Of a stretch of 64,000 nucleotides of DNA, positions 18,228-28,361 are shown in pieces. Within the stretch, counting starts at the first letter, position 1, and the number at the start of each line of letters is the position of its first letter. Origin of the DNA: an uncultured Rhodobiaceae bacterium (GTDB lineage: Bacteria; Pseudomonadota; Alphaproteobacteria; RS24); the NCBI GenBank assembly GCA_937907245.1, contig CALCUM010000003.1, forward strand, positions 124,001 to 188,000. Direction: 5' to 3'. A program made the translations under genes and the position numbers. The notes below the pieces were generated by a model that was not told the DNA's origin, made no database searches, and worked only from the letters and a program-made list of their open reading frames with translations.

Positions 18228-19574
18228 CTAAGCTGCGCCATTGCCTTGCAGCCGAGCTGTAGCCCTATCATAGCCGATGAGTGGCAGCAAATGTTGCATT
18301 TCGGGGCCATGGGCTTGGCCCGTCAAGGCTTGGCGCAGAGGCATGAAAAGCCCTCGCCCTTTGCGCCCGCTCGAGGCTTTCAATTCGCCCGTCCATGCCG
18401 ACCAGCTTTGCTCGTCTAATGGCGCGGATGGCAAGCAAGCCAGTGCTTGGGCAATGTAATCTGCGTCTTCAGCTTCAATAATCGGCGTAATCGGCCCGTT
18501 GATGAGCTGCACCATGTCGGCGGCATCGCCCAATAACGTGAGATTGCCTTTGATGCTATCCCAAAACTCGGCCCCTTCGGGGGCGCCCATGGTTTGCAAG
18601 CGCTCGGCCACATCGGCGTAAGGCAAATCATGCAGGATACGCGCATTGAGGCGGGTGACGTCTTCCGCGTCAAAGCGCGCCGGCGCACGGCCCAAGCGAG
18701 ACATATCAAAACCCGCAATCAGCGTGGCCATATCGCGCACAGGTTCCACAGGGTCGGCCGTGCCAAGGCGAGCAATCAAGGAATTCAGGCTCATTGGCTC
18801 GAGGCCCTGCTCGCGTAAATCTTGCAGCGAGAGCGACCCAAGGCGTTTCGACAAAGCCCCGCCATCGGCAGCCAGCATCAGCGAAAAATGAGCAAAAACC
18901 GGAAGCTCTCCACCCATGGCCGCAATTAATTCTACTTGCGCGCCGGTATTGGTGACATGGTCTTCGCCGCGAATAACATGAGTGATTTTCATATCCAAAT
19001 CATCGACCACGCTCGGCAAAGTGTAGAGCCACGTGCCATCGCCGCGCCGAATAACCGGATCCGACAGGCTAGCAGTCTCAATTTTTTGCTCTCCACGCAC
19101 CATGTCAGGCCAAGACACAGGGTTGCCAGACAACTTAAAGCGCCAATGCGGCAAGCGGCCTTCCGCTTCATAGGCGGCAATTTCATCGGCGCTAAGCTCC
19201 AGCGCTGCGCGGTCATAGACGGGGGGAAGTCCGCGGGCCAATTGGCGTTTGCGTTTTCGGTCTAACTCGTCTGGCGTCTCATAGCACGCATAGGCCAAAC
19301 CCTGCTCTTTGAGCTGGGTAAACACCTCTTCATAGCGTGCAAAGCGCTCGGATTGTTTGGCTGTTTCGTCATGGGTCAGCCCCAGCCAAGCTAGGTCTGT
19401 GTGAATGCCTTGTGCGAACTCGGCTGTCGAGCGAGCTTGGTCGGTGTCATCCATCCGCAACACGAAATTGCCGCCTTGCGATTTGGCGAAGAGATAACAA
19501 AACAAAGCGGCGCGTGCGTTGCCAACGTGCAGGCGGCCAGTTGGGCTAGGAGCGAAACGAGTGCGAACAGTCAT
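18228..19574 (-). CDS. gltX: glutamyl-tRNA synthetase (possible GluRS2-type paralogue)
   Basis: 448-residue class I aminoacyl-tRNA synthetase of the bacterial GluRS type. FAPSPTGRLHVGNARAAL holds the HIGH-like motif; the KMSKS-like loop reads GGALSKRLGS; RGEDHVTNT and WPDMVRG are further family motifs. The acidic segment reads RMDDTDQARS where most GluRS have an E at the first position. Many alphaproteobacteria carry two GluRS genes, one of which charges a subset of tRNAs; the LSKR and DDTD variants make this a candidate for the second type, but that needs comparison. It lies 20 bp after nadE and 19 bp before cimA. Confidence 0.92.
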   Translation of the reverse strand: MTVRTRFAPSPTGRLHVGNARAALFCYLFAKSQGGNFVLRMDDTDQARSTAEFAQGIHTDLAWLGLTHDETAKQSERFARYEEVFTQLKEQGLAYACYETPDELDRKRKRQLARGLPPVYDRAALELSADEIAAYEAEGRLPHWRFKLSGNPVSWPDMVRGEQKIETASLSDPVIRRGDGTWLYTLPSVVDDLDMKITHVIRGEDHVTNTGAQVELIAAMGGELPVFAHFSLMLAADGGALSKRLGSLSLQDLREQGLEPMSLNSLIARLGTADPVEPVRDMATLIAGFDMSRLGRAPARFDAEDVTRLNARILHDLPYADVAERLQTMGAPEGAEFWDSIKGNLTLLGDAADMVQLINGPITPIIEAEDADYIAQALACLPSAPLDEQSWSAWTGELKASSGRKGRGLFMPLRQALTGQAHGPEMQHLLPLIGYDRATARLQGNGAA

Positions 19575-19595
19575 GTAAAATACTTTCGATAGAGG

Positions 19596-21260
19596 CTAGC
19601 GCGCATCGCGGAAACCATTGGTAATAGGATAACGGCGATCGCGGCCAAAGTTGCGATTGCCAATTTTTGCGCCAGGGGCCGCCTGACGGCGCTTATATTC
19701 CGAGATATATAAAAGATGCTCAATGCGTTTTACCGTCTCGGCGTCATGGCCGCGCGCGATAATTTCATCGAAGCTCAATTCATCTTCTACCAAGGCGAAC
19801 AGAATATCGTCCAGCTGCTCGTAAGGCGGCAGACTATCTTCGTCTTTCTGGTCGGGGCGCAATTCAGCACTGGGTGGCTTGTCGATAATTGTTGGCGGAA
19901 TAACCTCCCCCTCGGGGCCCAAACCGCCGACAGGTAGGTTTTCATTGCGCCAGCGACATAGCGCAAAAACTTCGGTTTTATAAATATCCTTAATCGGATT
20001 ATACCCGCCGTTCATATCGCCATAAAGCGTTGCATAGCCGACCGAGACTTCCGACTTATTGCCTGTGGTCACCACCATCGAGCCGAATTTATTCGACACG
20101 GCCATCAGCAATGTGCCGCGCAACCGCGATTGAATATTCTCTTCCGTAATATCTGCCTGCGTGCCCTTAAACAACTCAGACAAAGCGCCTTCCACGGCGT
20201 CAACAGGTTCGGCAATCGAAACATCATCAAGGCGAATACCGAGTTGCTTGGCGCAAGCTGCCGCATCCGTGAGGCTTTCATCGCTGGTATAGCGCGAGGG
20301 TAGCATGATGCAATGCACGCGCTCAGCCCCCAGCGCATCGACGGCCATGGCGGCGCAAATGGCACTATCAATGCCGCCCGAAAGCCCCAGTAAAACGCCG
20401 GGGAAACGGTTTTTCTCGACATAGTCTCGCAAGCCCAGAACGGCGGCCGCGTAAATATCGCCCAGCTCGTCTTGGGTTTCGGGGTTGCCCGTTGGCTCGC
20501 TTATTTGCCAGCCGCTCTCGCTCTCGTGCAAAGCCAAGATATGCGTGTCGGTATTCCAGGCTGGGCGTTGCTCGGCCAGTGTGCCGTCGGCGTTGACCGC
20601 AAAGCTGGCGCCATCAAATACCAACTCATCTTGGCCGCCATATTGGTTCACGTAAACCAGCGGCAATCCGGTTTGTTGGGCTCGCGCGCTGGCATGCGCC
20701 ACACGTTGGGCTTGCTTGCCGCGCTCGAAAGGCGAACCATTAGGCGAGAGTAGCAGTTCCGCCCCGTCAGCTTTTAAATGCGCGCAGACATCTTCAAACC
20801 AAATATCTTCACAAATCGGCAGCCCCACGCGCACGCCGCGTAACTCGACCGCTTTGGGTAATGGCCCTGCCGCGAACAGGCGTTTTTCGTCAAACACCGC
20901 ATAATTGGGCAAATGATGTTTGTGACGAACCGCCATTTGGCCGCCATCGGCCACCACAACGCTATTATAAAGCTGGCCGTTCTCGACCATGGGCGCGCCA
21001 AAAACTAGCGCCGGTCCGCCGTCCGCCGTATCTGCTACCAGCTTTTCAACCTCGGCGTGCACGCGGGCCAAAAAAGCCCGTTTGAGAACTAAATCTTCAG
21101 GTGGATAGCCGGTTAAAAACAGCTCGCTGGCCAGCACAATATCGGCTTTCTCGGCACCTGCCCGCGCCGCCCGCAACAAATCGGCATTGGCCGCAATCGC
21201 GCCCAAGGTCGGGTTCAATTGAGCCAAGGCAATTTTCAAAGTTTTTACGCCAGTTTCCAT
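19596..21260 (-). CDS. nadE: glutamine-dependent NAD+ synthetase
   Basis: 554 residues catalysing the last step of NAD synthesis, amidation of nicotinate adenine dinucleotide using glutamine. N-terminal nitrilase-type glutaminase (about 8-260): catalytic Glu in LASELFLTGYPPEDL, Lys in RHKHHLPNYAVFDEKR, Cys in LPICEDIWFE. C-terminal synthetase with the PP-loop LGLSGGIDSAI (about 294) and TTGNKSEVSVGYATLYGD. The two-domain form explains the length. It is the first gene of the nadE-gltX-cimA-psd-pssA run and is divergent from the enoyl-CoA hydratase gene. Confidence 0.95.
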   Translation of the reverse strand: METGVKTLKIALAQLNPTLGAIAANADLLRAARAGAEKADIVLASELFLTGYPPEDLVLKRAFLARVHAEVEKLVADTADGGPALVFGAPMVENGQLYNSVVVADGGQMAVRHKHHLPNYAVFDEKRLFAAGPLPKAVELRGVRVGLPICEDIWFEDVCAHLKADGAELLLSPNGSPFERGKQAQRVAHASARAQQTGLPLVYVNQYGGQDELVFDGASFAVNADGTLAEQRPAWNTDTHILALHESESGWQISEPTGNPETQDELGDIYAAAVLGLRDYVEKNRFPGVLLGLSGGIDSAICAAMAVDALGAERVHCIMLPSRYTSDESLTDAAACAKQLGIRLDDVSIAEPVDAVEGALSELFKGTQADITEENIQSRLRGTLLMAVSNKFGSMVVTTGNKSEVSVGYATLYGDMNGGYNPIKDIYKTEVFALCRWRNENLPVGGLGPEGEVIPPTIIDKPPSAELRPDQKDEDSLPPYEQLDDILFALVEDELSFDEIIARGHDAETVKRIEHLLYISEYKRRQAAPGAKIGNRNFGRDRRYPITNGFRDAR

Positions 21261-21396
21261 GTCGCTTATGTAGCGCGTGGCGGCGCTTTGGACAAGTAGC
21301 TGTCTCTATTCGCGGCGAGCGGGAAAACCGTTGCAAAATTTGGTTTTTACAGGTGATACTCAAACCAGAGCCAGACCCTAACCACAGGAAACCCTC

Positions 21397-22182
21397 ATGC
21401 TGACGCAAGACAAATATAAGCGGATGAAGATAGAGCGCCGCGCCAATGGCGTGGTTGTGGTGTCTTTGAACCGACCTGAAAAAATGAATGCTATCGACAA
21501 CCAGTTGCATCATGAAATGATGACTTTCAGCCGCGACTTTGCCGATGACCCCGATTTGCGCGCGCTGGTTTTGGCCGGCGAAGGCAAAGCCTTTTGTGTG
21601 GGCGGAGACTTTAGCGCCGATAGCGCCATCGACATGCCAAGCCTCACCGAAGCGCGGCGCATTATCGACCATATTCTAGAATGCGAAAAACCGATTATCT
21701 CTGCCGTGCAAGGCTATGCGCTAGGGCTGGGAGCCAATATTGCGCTTTTATGCGATGTCGTAGTAGCTGGGCCGGACGCGAAATTTGGCGATACCCATGT
21801 GAAAATGGGCATTGGCGCAGGCGACGGCGGGCAGCTTATCTGGCCTATGCTCATCGGTGTTAACCGAGCCAAATACTACCTGATGACCGGCGATATGATT
21901 AGCGGCAAAGACGCCGCCGACATGGGATTGGTGGGGTTTTATGTTGAGGAAACAAAAGACCTAATGCCCAAAGCCCTAGAGATTGCCGATAAATTAGCCG
22001 CCGGACCGCCTTTGGCCATTGCCGCCTCCAAGGCAGGCGTGAACGCCTATATGCGGGCGGTTTCGGCCAGTGTCATGCCCATCAGCTTGCAAGCCGAAGG
22101 CATGACCCTGCAATCGGATGACCATCAAGAAGCGGTGGCCGCCTTTCAAGAAAAACGACCTGCTAAATTCGAAGGAAAATAA
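21397..22182 (+). CDS. enoyl-CoA hydratase/isomerase family protein
   Basis: 261-residue crotonase-fold protein. LNRPEKMNAID, AGEGKAFCVGGDFS (first oxyanion-hole strand) and VQGYALGLGANIALLCDVVVAGPDAKFGDTHVK (second oxyanion loop and trimer contact) are typical. The catalytic acid region reads KMGIGAGDGG. It probably acts on acyl-CoA thioesters in fatty-acid or related catabolism, but the family is broad. ATG 21397 has an AGGAA ribosome-binding site. The next gene, a CurA-like reductase, starts 1 bp after its stop, so the two are co-translated. Confidence 0.87.
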   Translation: MLTQDKYKRMKIERRANGVVVVSLNRPEKMNAIDNQLHHEMMTFSRDFADDPDLRALVLAGEGKAFCVGGDFSADSAIDMPSLTEARRIIDHILECEKPIISAVQGYALGLGANIALLCDVVVAGPDAKFGDTHVKMGIGAGDGGQLIWPMLIGVNRAKYYLMTGDMISGKDAADMGLVGFYVEETKDLMPKALEIADKLAAGPPLAIAASKAGVNAYMRAVSASVMPISLQAEGMTLQSDDHQEAVAAFQEKRPAKFEGK

Positions 22183-22183
22183 T

Positions 22184-23206
22184 ATGAGCGATACTGTCCC
22201 AAAAAGCTTCCAGCAATGGCGCCTTGCCAAACATCCAGATGGTGTGCCGACACCCGATTGTTTCGAGCTGGTCGATACGCTTATGCCCGATTTGAGCGAA
22301 GGGCAAGTGATGATTGCGACGCATTATTTTTCGCTCGACCCTGGCATGCGCGGCCGTTTGAGCGGCGATAGCTATGCGGCAGGGTTAAAACTTGGCGACA
22401 TGATTGAAAGCGCCGGCATTGGCGAAATTATCGCCTCGCGCTCGGAGCGCTATGCCGTGGGCGACAAAGTTATGGGTGGGCTTGGCTGGTGTGAGGGCAA
22501 TGTGGTTCCCGACCGAGGCTTACAAAAACTCGACCCTTCTTTGTTCGATGATAAAGTTTCTATGACCGCCACCATTGGCGTTTTGGGCGTGCCGGGATTA
22601 ACCGCTTGGTTTGGGCTGCAAGATTTGGGTCAACCCAAAGCTGGCGAGACCTTGCTGATTTCCTCAGCCGCTGGCCCTGTGGGCGCCACCACGGGCCAGA
22701 TTGGTAAAGCCTTAGGGCTGCACGTGGTGGGCATCGCGGGCGGGGCTGAAAAATGCAAATACCTAACCGAGCTGGGTTTCGACGCAGTGATTGACTACAA
22801 ACAGGCAAGTGATTTGCCGGCCGCCATAAAAGCCGCCTGCCCTGATGGGGTGGATATTTATTTTGATAACGTAGGCGCCGAGATGCTGGATGCCGCCATT
22901 TTAAACATGAAGATAAACGGGCGCATCGTGGTGTCGGGGCAAGTGTCGGAATATAACCGCAAGCAGCCACATGGCATTCGCAATACCACCACCTTCATTA
23001 CCCATCGCCTGCGCATGCAAGGGCTGGTGGTTTATGATTACCATAAACAATTTGTGGAAGCGCAAGCCGCCATGGCACAAATGATCCGCGATGGAAATTT
23101 GCGCTATACCGAAGACATTAGCGAAGGCATTGCCGATGCGCCGAAAGCCTATGAGGCTTTATTTGCTGGCGCTAATTTTGGCCGTCGCCTCATAAAAACA
23201 ATCTAA
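22184..23206 (+). CDS. NADP-dependent MDR oxidoreductase (CurA/prostaglandin-reductase type)
   Basis: 340-residue zinc-free medium-chain reductase that reduces the C=C bond of alpha,beta-unsaturated ketones or aldehydes. Family marks: FSLDPGMRGRL near the N-terminus, the Rossmann motif SSAAGPVGATTGQIGKALG, DIYFDNVGAEMLDAAI and ISGQVSEYN-like text (VSGQVSEYN). No structural zinc cysteines. Start ATG 22184 with GAAGGAAA; a longer in-frame start inside the upstream gene is rejected. Near its stop the sequence AAAAACAATCTA is repeated in tandem (about 23194-23217), so a second copy sits just after the stop codon. Confidence 0.86.
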   Translation: MSDTVPKSFQQWRLAKHPDGVPTPDCFELVDTLMPDLSEGQVMIATHYFSLDPGMRGRLSGDSYAAGLKLGDMIESAGIGEIIASRSERYAVGDKVMGGLGWCEGNVVPDRGLQKLDPSLFDDKVSMTATIGVLGVPGLTAWFGLQDLGQPKAGETLLISSAAGPVGATTGQIGKALGLHVVGIAGGAEKCKYLTELGFDAVIDYKQASDLPAAIKAACPDGVDIYFDNVGAEMLDAAILNMKINGRIVVSGQVSEYNRKQPHGIRNTTTFITHRLRMQGLVVYDYHKQFVEAQAAMAQMIRDGNLRYTEDISEGIADAPKAYEALFAGANFGRRLIKTI

Positions 23207-23299
23207 AAAACAATCTAAGTGCTTTATTTTTATCTCTAAAATCCGTATATCAGGCACTCGAACTTTCACGACCTTAAAGGCGTAACAAAGGATATTTTC

Positions 23300-24634
23300 A
23301 TGGCTTGGACACCGCAAAGCTGGCGCGACTTCCCGATTAAGCAAGTACCTGCCTATCAAGATGGCAAGGCTTTGGCCGATGTAGAGGCGCGCCTAGCGAG
23401 CTATCCACCTTTGGTTTTTGCAGGCGAAGCACGTAATTTGAAAGCCCAACTCGCCGAAGTTTGCGAAGGCCGCGCCTTCTTGCTGCAAGGCGGCGATTGT
23501 GCCGAGAGCTTTGCCGAACACCACGCCGACAACATCCGCGATATGTTCCGCGTGTTGCTGCAAATGTCGGTTGTTCTGACCTATGGCGGCAAATTGCCGG
23601 TGATTAAAGTGGGCCGCATTGCCGGTCAATTCGCCAAGCCACGTTCCGCCGATACAGAAACCATCGATGGGGTAGAACTGCCAAGCTATCGCGGCGACAT
23701 TATCAACGGTATGGAGTTTGACGAAGCCTCGCGTGTGCCAGACCCAGAGCGCCAAATTGCAGCCTATCGCCAAGCCGCCTCGACGCTCAACTTGCTGCGC
23801 GCCTTCGCCAAAGGCGGCTATGCCGACCTCAACGAAGTGCATCGCTGGAACCAAGACTTCGTTGCCGACAGCCCGCAAGGCGCGCGCTACGAAGAAATGG
23901 CGCAGAAAATCGACGAAGCCATGGCCTTCATGTCCGCATGTGGCGTGTCCAGTTCCACCACGCCGCAAATGGGCATGGTCGACTTTTTCACCAGCCATGA
24001 AGCTTTATTGCTCGGCTACGAACAAGCGCTCACGCGCCTCGATAGCACCAGTGGCGACCATTACGATACCTCCGCGCATATGCTGTGGATTGGCGATCGC
24101 ACGCGCCAGCCCGATGGTGCGCATGTTGAGTTTTTATCTGGCGTGCAAAATCCGCTGGGCCTGAAATGTGGGCCTTCGCTGGAGCCAGATGAGCTGATTA
24201 CCTTGCTCGATAAGCTGAACCCAGAAAACGAAGCCGGACGCATTACGCTCATCGCCCGCTTTGGCCATGAGAATGTGGAGAAACATTTGCCCGCGCTCAT
24301 TCGCAAAGTCGAAGCGGAAGGCCGCAAAGTGGTTTGGTCTTGCGACCCGATGCACGGCAATACCATCAAGGCGTCAAACGGCTATAAAACCCGTCCGGTT
24401 GACCTCATCCTCAGCGAAGTGCAGCAATTTATGGCCGTCCATAAAGCTGAAGGCACGCATGCGGGCGGCGTTCATTTTGAAATGACGGGCCAGAATGTGA
24501 CGGAATGCTTGGGTGGCGCGCAAGCCATCTCGGAAGAAGATTTGTCGAGCCGCTATCACACGCATTGCGACCCGCGCCTTAACGCTAGCCAAGCGCTGGA
24601 GCTGGCGTTCTTGATTTCTGAGGGTAATAATTAA
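23300..24634 (+). CDS. class II 3-deoxy-7-phosphoheptulonate synthase
   Basis: 444-residue type II (plant-like) DAHP synthase, condensing phosphoenolpyruvate and erythrose 4-phosphate in the first step of the shikimate pathway. [56 protein letters not shown] and CDPMHGNT are all conserved, including the metal-ligand cysteine of the GGDCAE motif. ATG 23300 follows AAAGGA. The gene has its own upstream spacer of 93 bp and is convergent with the acyltransferase gene, with only 4 bp between stop codons. Confidence 0.94.
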   Translation: MAWTPQSWRDFPIKQVPAYQDGKALADVEARLASYPPLVFAGEARNLKAQLAEVCEGRAFLLQGGDCAESFAEHHADNIRDMFRVLLQMSVVLTYGGKLPVIKVGRIAGQFAKPRSADTETIDGVELPSYRGDIINGMEFDEASRVPDPERQIAAYRQAASTLNLLRAFAKGGYADLNEVHRWNQDFVADSPQGARYEEMAQKIDEAMAFMSACGVSSSTTPQMGMVDFFTSHEALLLGYEQALTRLDSTSGDHYDTSAHMLWIGDRTRQPDGAHVEFLSGVQNPLGLKCGPSLEPDELITLLDKLNPENEAGRITLIARFGHENVEKHLPALIRKVEAEGRKVVWSCDPMHGNTIKASNGYKTRPVDLILSEVQQFMAVHKAEGTHAGGVHFEMTGQNVTECLGGAQAISEEDLSSRYHTHCDPRLNASQALELAFLISEGNN

Positions 24635-24642
24635 GCGCTTAA
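24631..24642. other. 12-bp palindrome carrying both convergent stop codons
   Basis: TTAAGCGCTTAA is a perfect palindrome. The DAHP synthase TAA (24632-24634) and the acyltransferase TAA (24641-24639 on the minus strand) are its two arms. No T run follows, so it is unlikely to be an efficient terminator alone. Confidence 0.6.
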
Positions 24643-25559
24643 GACTTCTTACCGAGTAGGCCTTCTGCGTCTGCTTGTGATTTCTTGAGCGCCTTCGTCA
24701 CCAGCTCACACGCTGCCATCATCGCTGGGCTTTCTTCATTGTCGTCGGTACCAGAGGCTTTTTTGGCCACGTCGCGCGCGATGTAAATTGGGTCTCCGAA
24801 AACCAGCGAGCGCTGGCCGAACGGCAACGGCAAACGCGATTTATCCCATGTGCCTGGAACCGGCAGTTCGGGTGAGTAACTAATGCCCACAGGCACAATC
24901 GCCGCCCCCGACATGGCCGCCAATTTAACCATACCTGGGCCCGTTTCAAACACAGGGCCCGGCGGCACATCGGCGGTGGCTAATACCATTTCGCCATTTT
25001 TCAAATGTTTCAACATCCCGCGAAACGCTTGTGCGCCGCGTTTTCTAGGGTTGGTTTTCTTGCCAGCCGCCTTGCCCGTGCCCGAGCCTTGTATCGACTG
25101 AAACCCGAATGGACGAATGATATTGGCAATCACCGCACCATCGCGCGAGCGCGATGTGAGCGCCGTGATAGGACTATGAAACAGTCGTGCCATCGGGATG
25201 CCCTGAAAATTACGTCCATGCCAAACCAAAACAATAATCGGCTGACGCGCCAATTGCAGTTGCACGAAAGGCCCATCGCCTGCCACCAGTAAGCTCGTCG
25301 TCGCCTCGCAAAGCCGAATGTAACGGTTCACCAGCCAGCCTACCAAACGCAGCGGCCAAGCGACATCCTCGGCATGGAAATTGTGACCAATGGCTGGGGC
25401 TGCATCTTTACTGACCAGACGACCCCGCTCCCAATCTATTTTGGGCAACTCGACCTTGCGCGGATCGATGCGACGAAAATCAACTTCGCCCATTTTATCC
25501 GCCACAGAACGCGCCGCCTTATTGGCAGCTTGGCGAGCCCGTTGGGTTTGTTTGCGCAC
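24639..25559 (-). CDS. lysophospholipid acyltransferase family protein (DUF374-like)
   Basis: About 306 residues. After a basic N-terminus (RKQTQRARQAANKAARS) a membrane-associated segment leads to VLVWHGRNFQGIPMA, LTSRSRDGAVIANIIRPFG (the SRSRDGE-like block of this family), then LATADVPPGP and VKLAAMSGAAIVPVGI. These match the short lysophospholipid acyltransferase/DUF374 proteins found beside lipid A genes in other Proteobacteria. The acyl acceptor is unknown. The start is GTG 25559 or TTG 25562, directly after the gor stop, with CGAGGCG upstream. It is the last gene of the seven-gene minus-strand run. Confidence 0.72.
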   Translation of the reverse strand: MRKQTQRARQAANKAARSVADKMGEVDFRRIDPRKVELPKIDWERGRLVSKDAAPAIGHNFHAEDVAWPLRLVGWLVNRYIRLCEATTSLLVAGDGPFVQLQLARQPIIVLVWHGRNFQGIPMARLFHSPITALTSRSRDGAVIANIIRPFGFQSIQGSGTGKAAGKKTNPRKRGAQAFRGMLKHLKNGEMVLATADVPPGPVFETGPGMVKLAAMSGAAIVPVGISYSPELPVPGTWDKSRLPLPFGQRSLVFGDPIYIARDVAKKASGTDDNEESPAMMAACELVTKALKKSQADAEGLLGKKS

Positions 25560-25562
25560 CAA

Positions 25563-26915
25563 TTATTCGCCTCGCGGTTGCTTGAATGTGACCATCTCTT
25601 CGGCCGCCGTTGGGTGAACCGCCACGGTAGCATCAAATTGCGCTTTCGTGGCCCCCATAGTGACGGCAATACCAAAGGCCTGAATCATCTCGCCACTATC
25701 TGGCCCTACAATATGCAGACCCAATACTTTGTTGCTCGCCTTATCGACAATGAGCTTCATCAGCGTTTTTTCATCACTGCCCGAGAGCGTGTGTTTCATC
25801 GGCCGAAAGCTGGACGCATAGACATCGAAATCATGGCCTGCAGCACGCGCCTCTTCTTCGCCCATGCCGACAGTGCCAATGGGCGGCTGTGAAAACACGG
25901 CCGTCGGGATGATGGAATGGTCGACCTCTTGCGGGTTATTATTGAACACGGTTTCAGCAAAAGCCGCGCCTTCGCGAATAGCGACAGGCGTCAATTGCGC
26001 CCGTTCCGTAACATCGCCAACCGCATAAATGCTATCGACATTGGTTTTGGAACGCGCATCGACCAGAATTTCTTGCTTCTTGCCGGTAGCAACACCGGCA
26101 GCTTCCAGCCCCAAATCTTGCGTCAAAGGCACTCGCCCTGTGGCATACATCACCAGGCCTGTGGTCTGTTGGCTGCCGTCTTGGAAGGTCACTTCATATC
26201 CCTCGCCCTTGGGAACAATTGATGTGATGTCGCTATTGGTTTTAATCGTCACGCCTTTTTTGGTCATTTCCTCGGCGAGGTGATGGCGGACTTCGTCATC
26301 AAAGCCGCGCAGGATCGTTTCGCCGCGATAGACCAAGCTGGTTTTGGCGCCCAAGCCGTTGAAAATACCTGCAAATTCCACTGCAATATAGCCACCGCCG
26401 ACAACGATAATATCGTCTGGCAGGGTTTCGATATGGAACGCTTCATTAGAGCTAATAGCGTGCTCAATGCCCTCAATTTGAGGCATGAAAGGCGTGGCGC
26501 CTACGGCGATGAGGATGTATTTGGCGGTAATTTCTTTGCCGTTCAACATCACGGTATGCGCGTCTTTTAAGGTCGCGCGACCAGTAAGAATTTCCACACC
26601 GCTGGCCTCAAGGTTGCGAATATAAATCGCGTTCAGGCGGTCAATCTCGGTATCTTTGTTTTGTATCAATTTCTGCCAATCGAAATGACTTTCGCCGACG
26701 GTCCAACCAAAGCCGGCAGCTTCTTCGAAATCTTCCGCATAATGGCTGGCATAGACAAACAGCTTTTTGGGCACGCAGCCCCGAATGACGCACGTGCCGC
26801 CAACGCGATATTCTTCTGCTACAGCCACTTTAGCGCCATAGCTGGCGCTCATGCGCGCGGCGCGAACCCCGCCGCTGCCGGCTCCAATAACAAAGAGGTC
26901 GTAATCATATGTCAT
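25563..26915 (-). CDS. gor: glutathione-disulfide reductase
   Basis: 450-residue FAD/NADPH disulfide reductase that regenerates GSH. FAD motif [11 protein letters not shown]; redox pair Cys42/Cys47 in [18 protein letters not shown] domain [18 protein letters not shown]-terminal dimer domain with His434 and Glu439 in VHPTAAEEM. The VIRGCVPKK form distinguishes it from lipoamide dehydrogenase. It overlaps the rpiA stop by 4 bp (ATGA) and abuts the acyltransferase gene, so all three are co-translated. Confidence 0.95.
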   Translation of the reverse strand: MTYDYDLFVIGAGSGGVRAARMSASYGAKVAVAEEYRVGGTCVIRGCVPKKLFVYASHYAEDFEEAAGFGWTVGESHFDWQKLIQNKDTEIDRLNAIYIRNLEASGVEILTGRATLKDAHTVMLNGKEITAKYILIAVGATPFMPQIEGIEHAISSNEAFHIETLPDDIIVVGGGYIAVEFAGIFNGLGAKTSLVYRGETILRGFDDEVRHHLAEEMTKKGVTIKTNSDITSIVPKGEGYEVTFQDGSQQTTGLVMYATGRVPLTQDLGLEAAGVATGKKQEILVDARSKTNVDSIYAVGDVTERAQLTPVAIREGAAFAETVFNNNPQEVDHSIIPTAVFSQPPIGTVGMGEEEARAAGHDFDVYASSFRPMKHTLSGSDEKTLMKLIVDKASNKVLGLHIVGPDSGEMIQAFGIAVTMGATKAQFDATVAVHPTAAEEMVTFKQPRGE

Positions 26916-27643
26916 AGCTGTCCCATTTCTTGTAATCCAACTGTGCCGGCCAATACGGCTGCTGTGGCATAGCCCAGAAACAGACCATGTTCAACAACAC
27001 CCGGCACATTTAACAAAGCCTGCGCCAGAGCTTCTACATCGTTTATCGTTCCCAAGGCGCAGTCATAAATATAGTGCCCGCCATCGGTAATAAAAGGGCT
27101 GTCGCTGCTGCTAAGTCGCAAGACCATATCGCCGGCATTTCCGGTGGCAGCCAAAGCCACGCCAATCGCGGCGGCTGTGGCCCCATGCGAGAAAATATTG
27201 ACCTCTACTGGCAAATCAAAAGCGCCCAGCCTATCCACCAGCTTTGTGTCATCCGCAATCACAATCATTTTATCAGACGCGGCCGCAACAATTTTCTCGC
27301 GCAATAAAGCGCCGCCCCCGCCCTTAACCAAGCGAAGCTGCGCATCTAATTCATCAGCCCCATCGACGGTTAAATCAAGGCGCTGCAACTCATCTAAAGA
27401 CGCCAGCGCAATGCCCAAACCTTCAGCTTGCGCCCGCGTGGCTTCCGAGGTGGGTACGCAGACCACGTTTAAACCTTCCGCCACTTGAGCGCCCAGCCCG
27501 TCGACGAAATAACGCGCCGTCGAGCCAGTGCCAAGCCCAAGCTTCATGCCGTCGCGCACTTCTTCTAGCGCCCGCAAAGCTGCTTTTTGTTTCATTTGCT
27601 CAACCGCGGTATCGGGTTGCAAAATTCTGCTCTTCCAACTCAT
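26912..27643 (-). CDS. rpiA: ribose-5-phosphate isomerase A
   Basis: 243 residues, interconverting ribose 5-phosphate and ribulose 5-phosphate in the pentose phosphate pathway. [11 protein letters not shown] (phosphate loop), [12 protein letters not shown] and [11 protein letters not shown] (catalytic acid and lysine region) are intact. ATG 27643 overlaps the previous stop by 4 bp; a second possible start, MKQKAAL, lies 16 codons downstream and would give a more usual length. Downstream gor overlaps by 4 bp; NADPH-linked metabolism may explain the pairing, but that is inference. Confidence 0.94.
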   Translation of the reverse strand: MSWKSRILQPDTAVEQMKQKAALRALEEVRDGMKLGLGTGSTARYFVDGLGAQVAEGLNVVCVPTSEATRAQAEGLGIALASLDELQRLDLTVDGADELDAQLRLVKGGGGALLREKIVAAASDKMIVIADDTKLVDRLGAFDLPVEVNIFSHGATAAAIGVALAATGNAGDMVLRLSSSDSPFITDGGHYIYDCALGTINDVEALAQALLNVPGVVEHGLFLGYATAAVLAGTVGLQEMGQL

Positions 27644-28338
27644 AAATCACGTTCCTTTTGTATCACGGCCCAAGCCTCATTTATCGCCGCCATTCGCGCG
27701 GTCGCAATATGCATCATTTCCAGCGGCATGCCACGCGCTTGCAATTGGTCGGGATGATTATCTCGCACCGCTGCCAACCAAGCTTTGCGCACCGCCTCGT
27801 CTTTTGCATGGCGGTCTAGACCCAGTACCGTATAGGGGTCGACTATCGAGCCATCGTGATGCGCTTGCAAGCGTTTGAAATCGCTCGTTTCAATTTTGAA
27901 AATATCCGCCACAATTTCGAGAAATTGCTGCTCGGCCGGATGTAAAACCCCATCGGCATAAGCAATGTAAAACAGCACATCCAAAACATCTTCTAGCACT
28001 TGTGGGCTGTCGGCATAAATTTGCGCCACTTGTTTGGCATAACTATCAAAGCCAGCCACGTCTTCTTGCGCTAGTAAAAACACCCGCTCCATATTGCGTT
28101 GCTCGCTCTCGGGCACCCGCATCATGTCTTGCACCGCTTGCACTTCAATGGGCGAGACATCGCCATCTGCACGGGTCATTTTGGCAGCCAGAGAAATCAT
28201 CGCGATGGTAAATACAACTTGGCGATCGCCCAAGCGATCAAGCGCAAAATGGCCCGCCAACGCGCCAACCAGCGCGCCGGGCACACCGCCTAGAGCATAG
28301 CCTGTCGCTATGCCCGCAATTTTTCCCCATACCGACAT
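27640..28338 (-). CDS. DjlA-like TerB/J-domain protein
   Basis: 232 residues. A glycine-rich hydrophobic N-terminus ([19 protein letters not shown], about 13-31) resembles the membrane dimerisation segment of DjlA; a TerB-like helical domain follows (about 43-150, with [12 protein letters not shown] and [11 protein letters not shown] acidic motifs); the C-terminal J-domain has the HPD motif in VRDNHPDQL. It would act as an envelope-associated co-chaperone stimulating DnaK. It lies 23 bp after metH and overlaps rpiA by 4 bp. Confidence 0.85.
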   Translation of the reverse strand: MSVWGKIAGIATGYALGGVPGALVGALAGHFALDRLGDRQVVFTIAMISLAAKMTRADGDVSPIEVQAVQDMMRVPESEQRNMERVFLLAQEDVAGFDSYAKQVAQIYADSPQVLEDVLDVLFYIAYADGVLHPAEQQFLEIVADIFKIETSDFKRLQAHHDGSIVDPYTVLGLDRHAKDEAVRKAWLAAVRDNHPDQLQARGMPLEMMHIATARMAAINEAWAVIQKERDL

Positions 28339-28361
28339 GAAGACACTCTAGGGAAGATTCA

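Noticed and set aside
22118-22183. Extended N-terminus for the CurA-like reductase
   Set aside because: The added residues overlap the upstream hydratase gene and are unlike the family; ATG 22184 has a strong ribosome-binding site.
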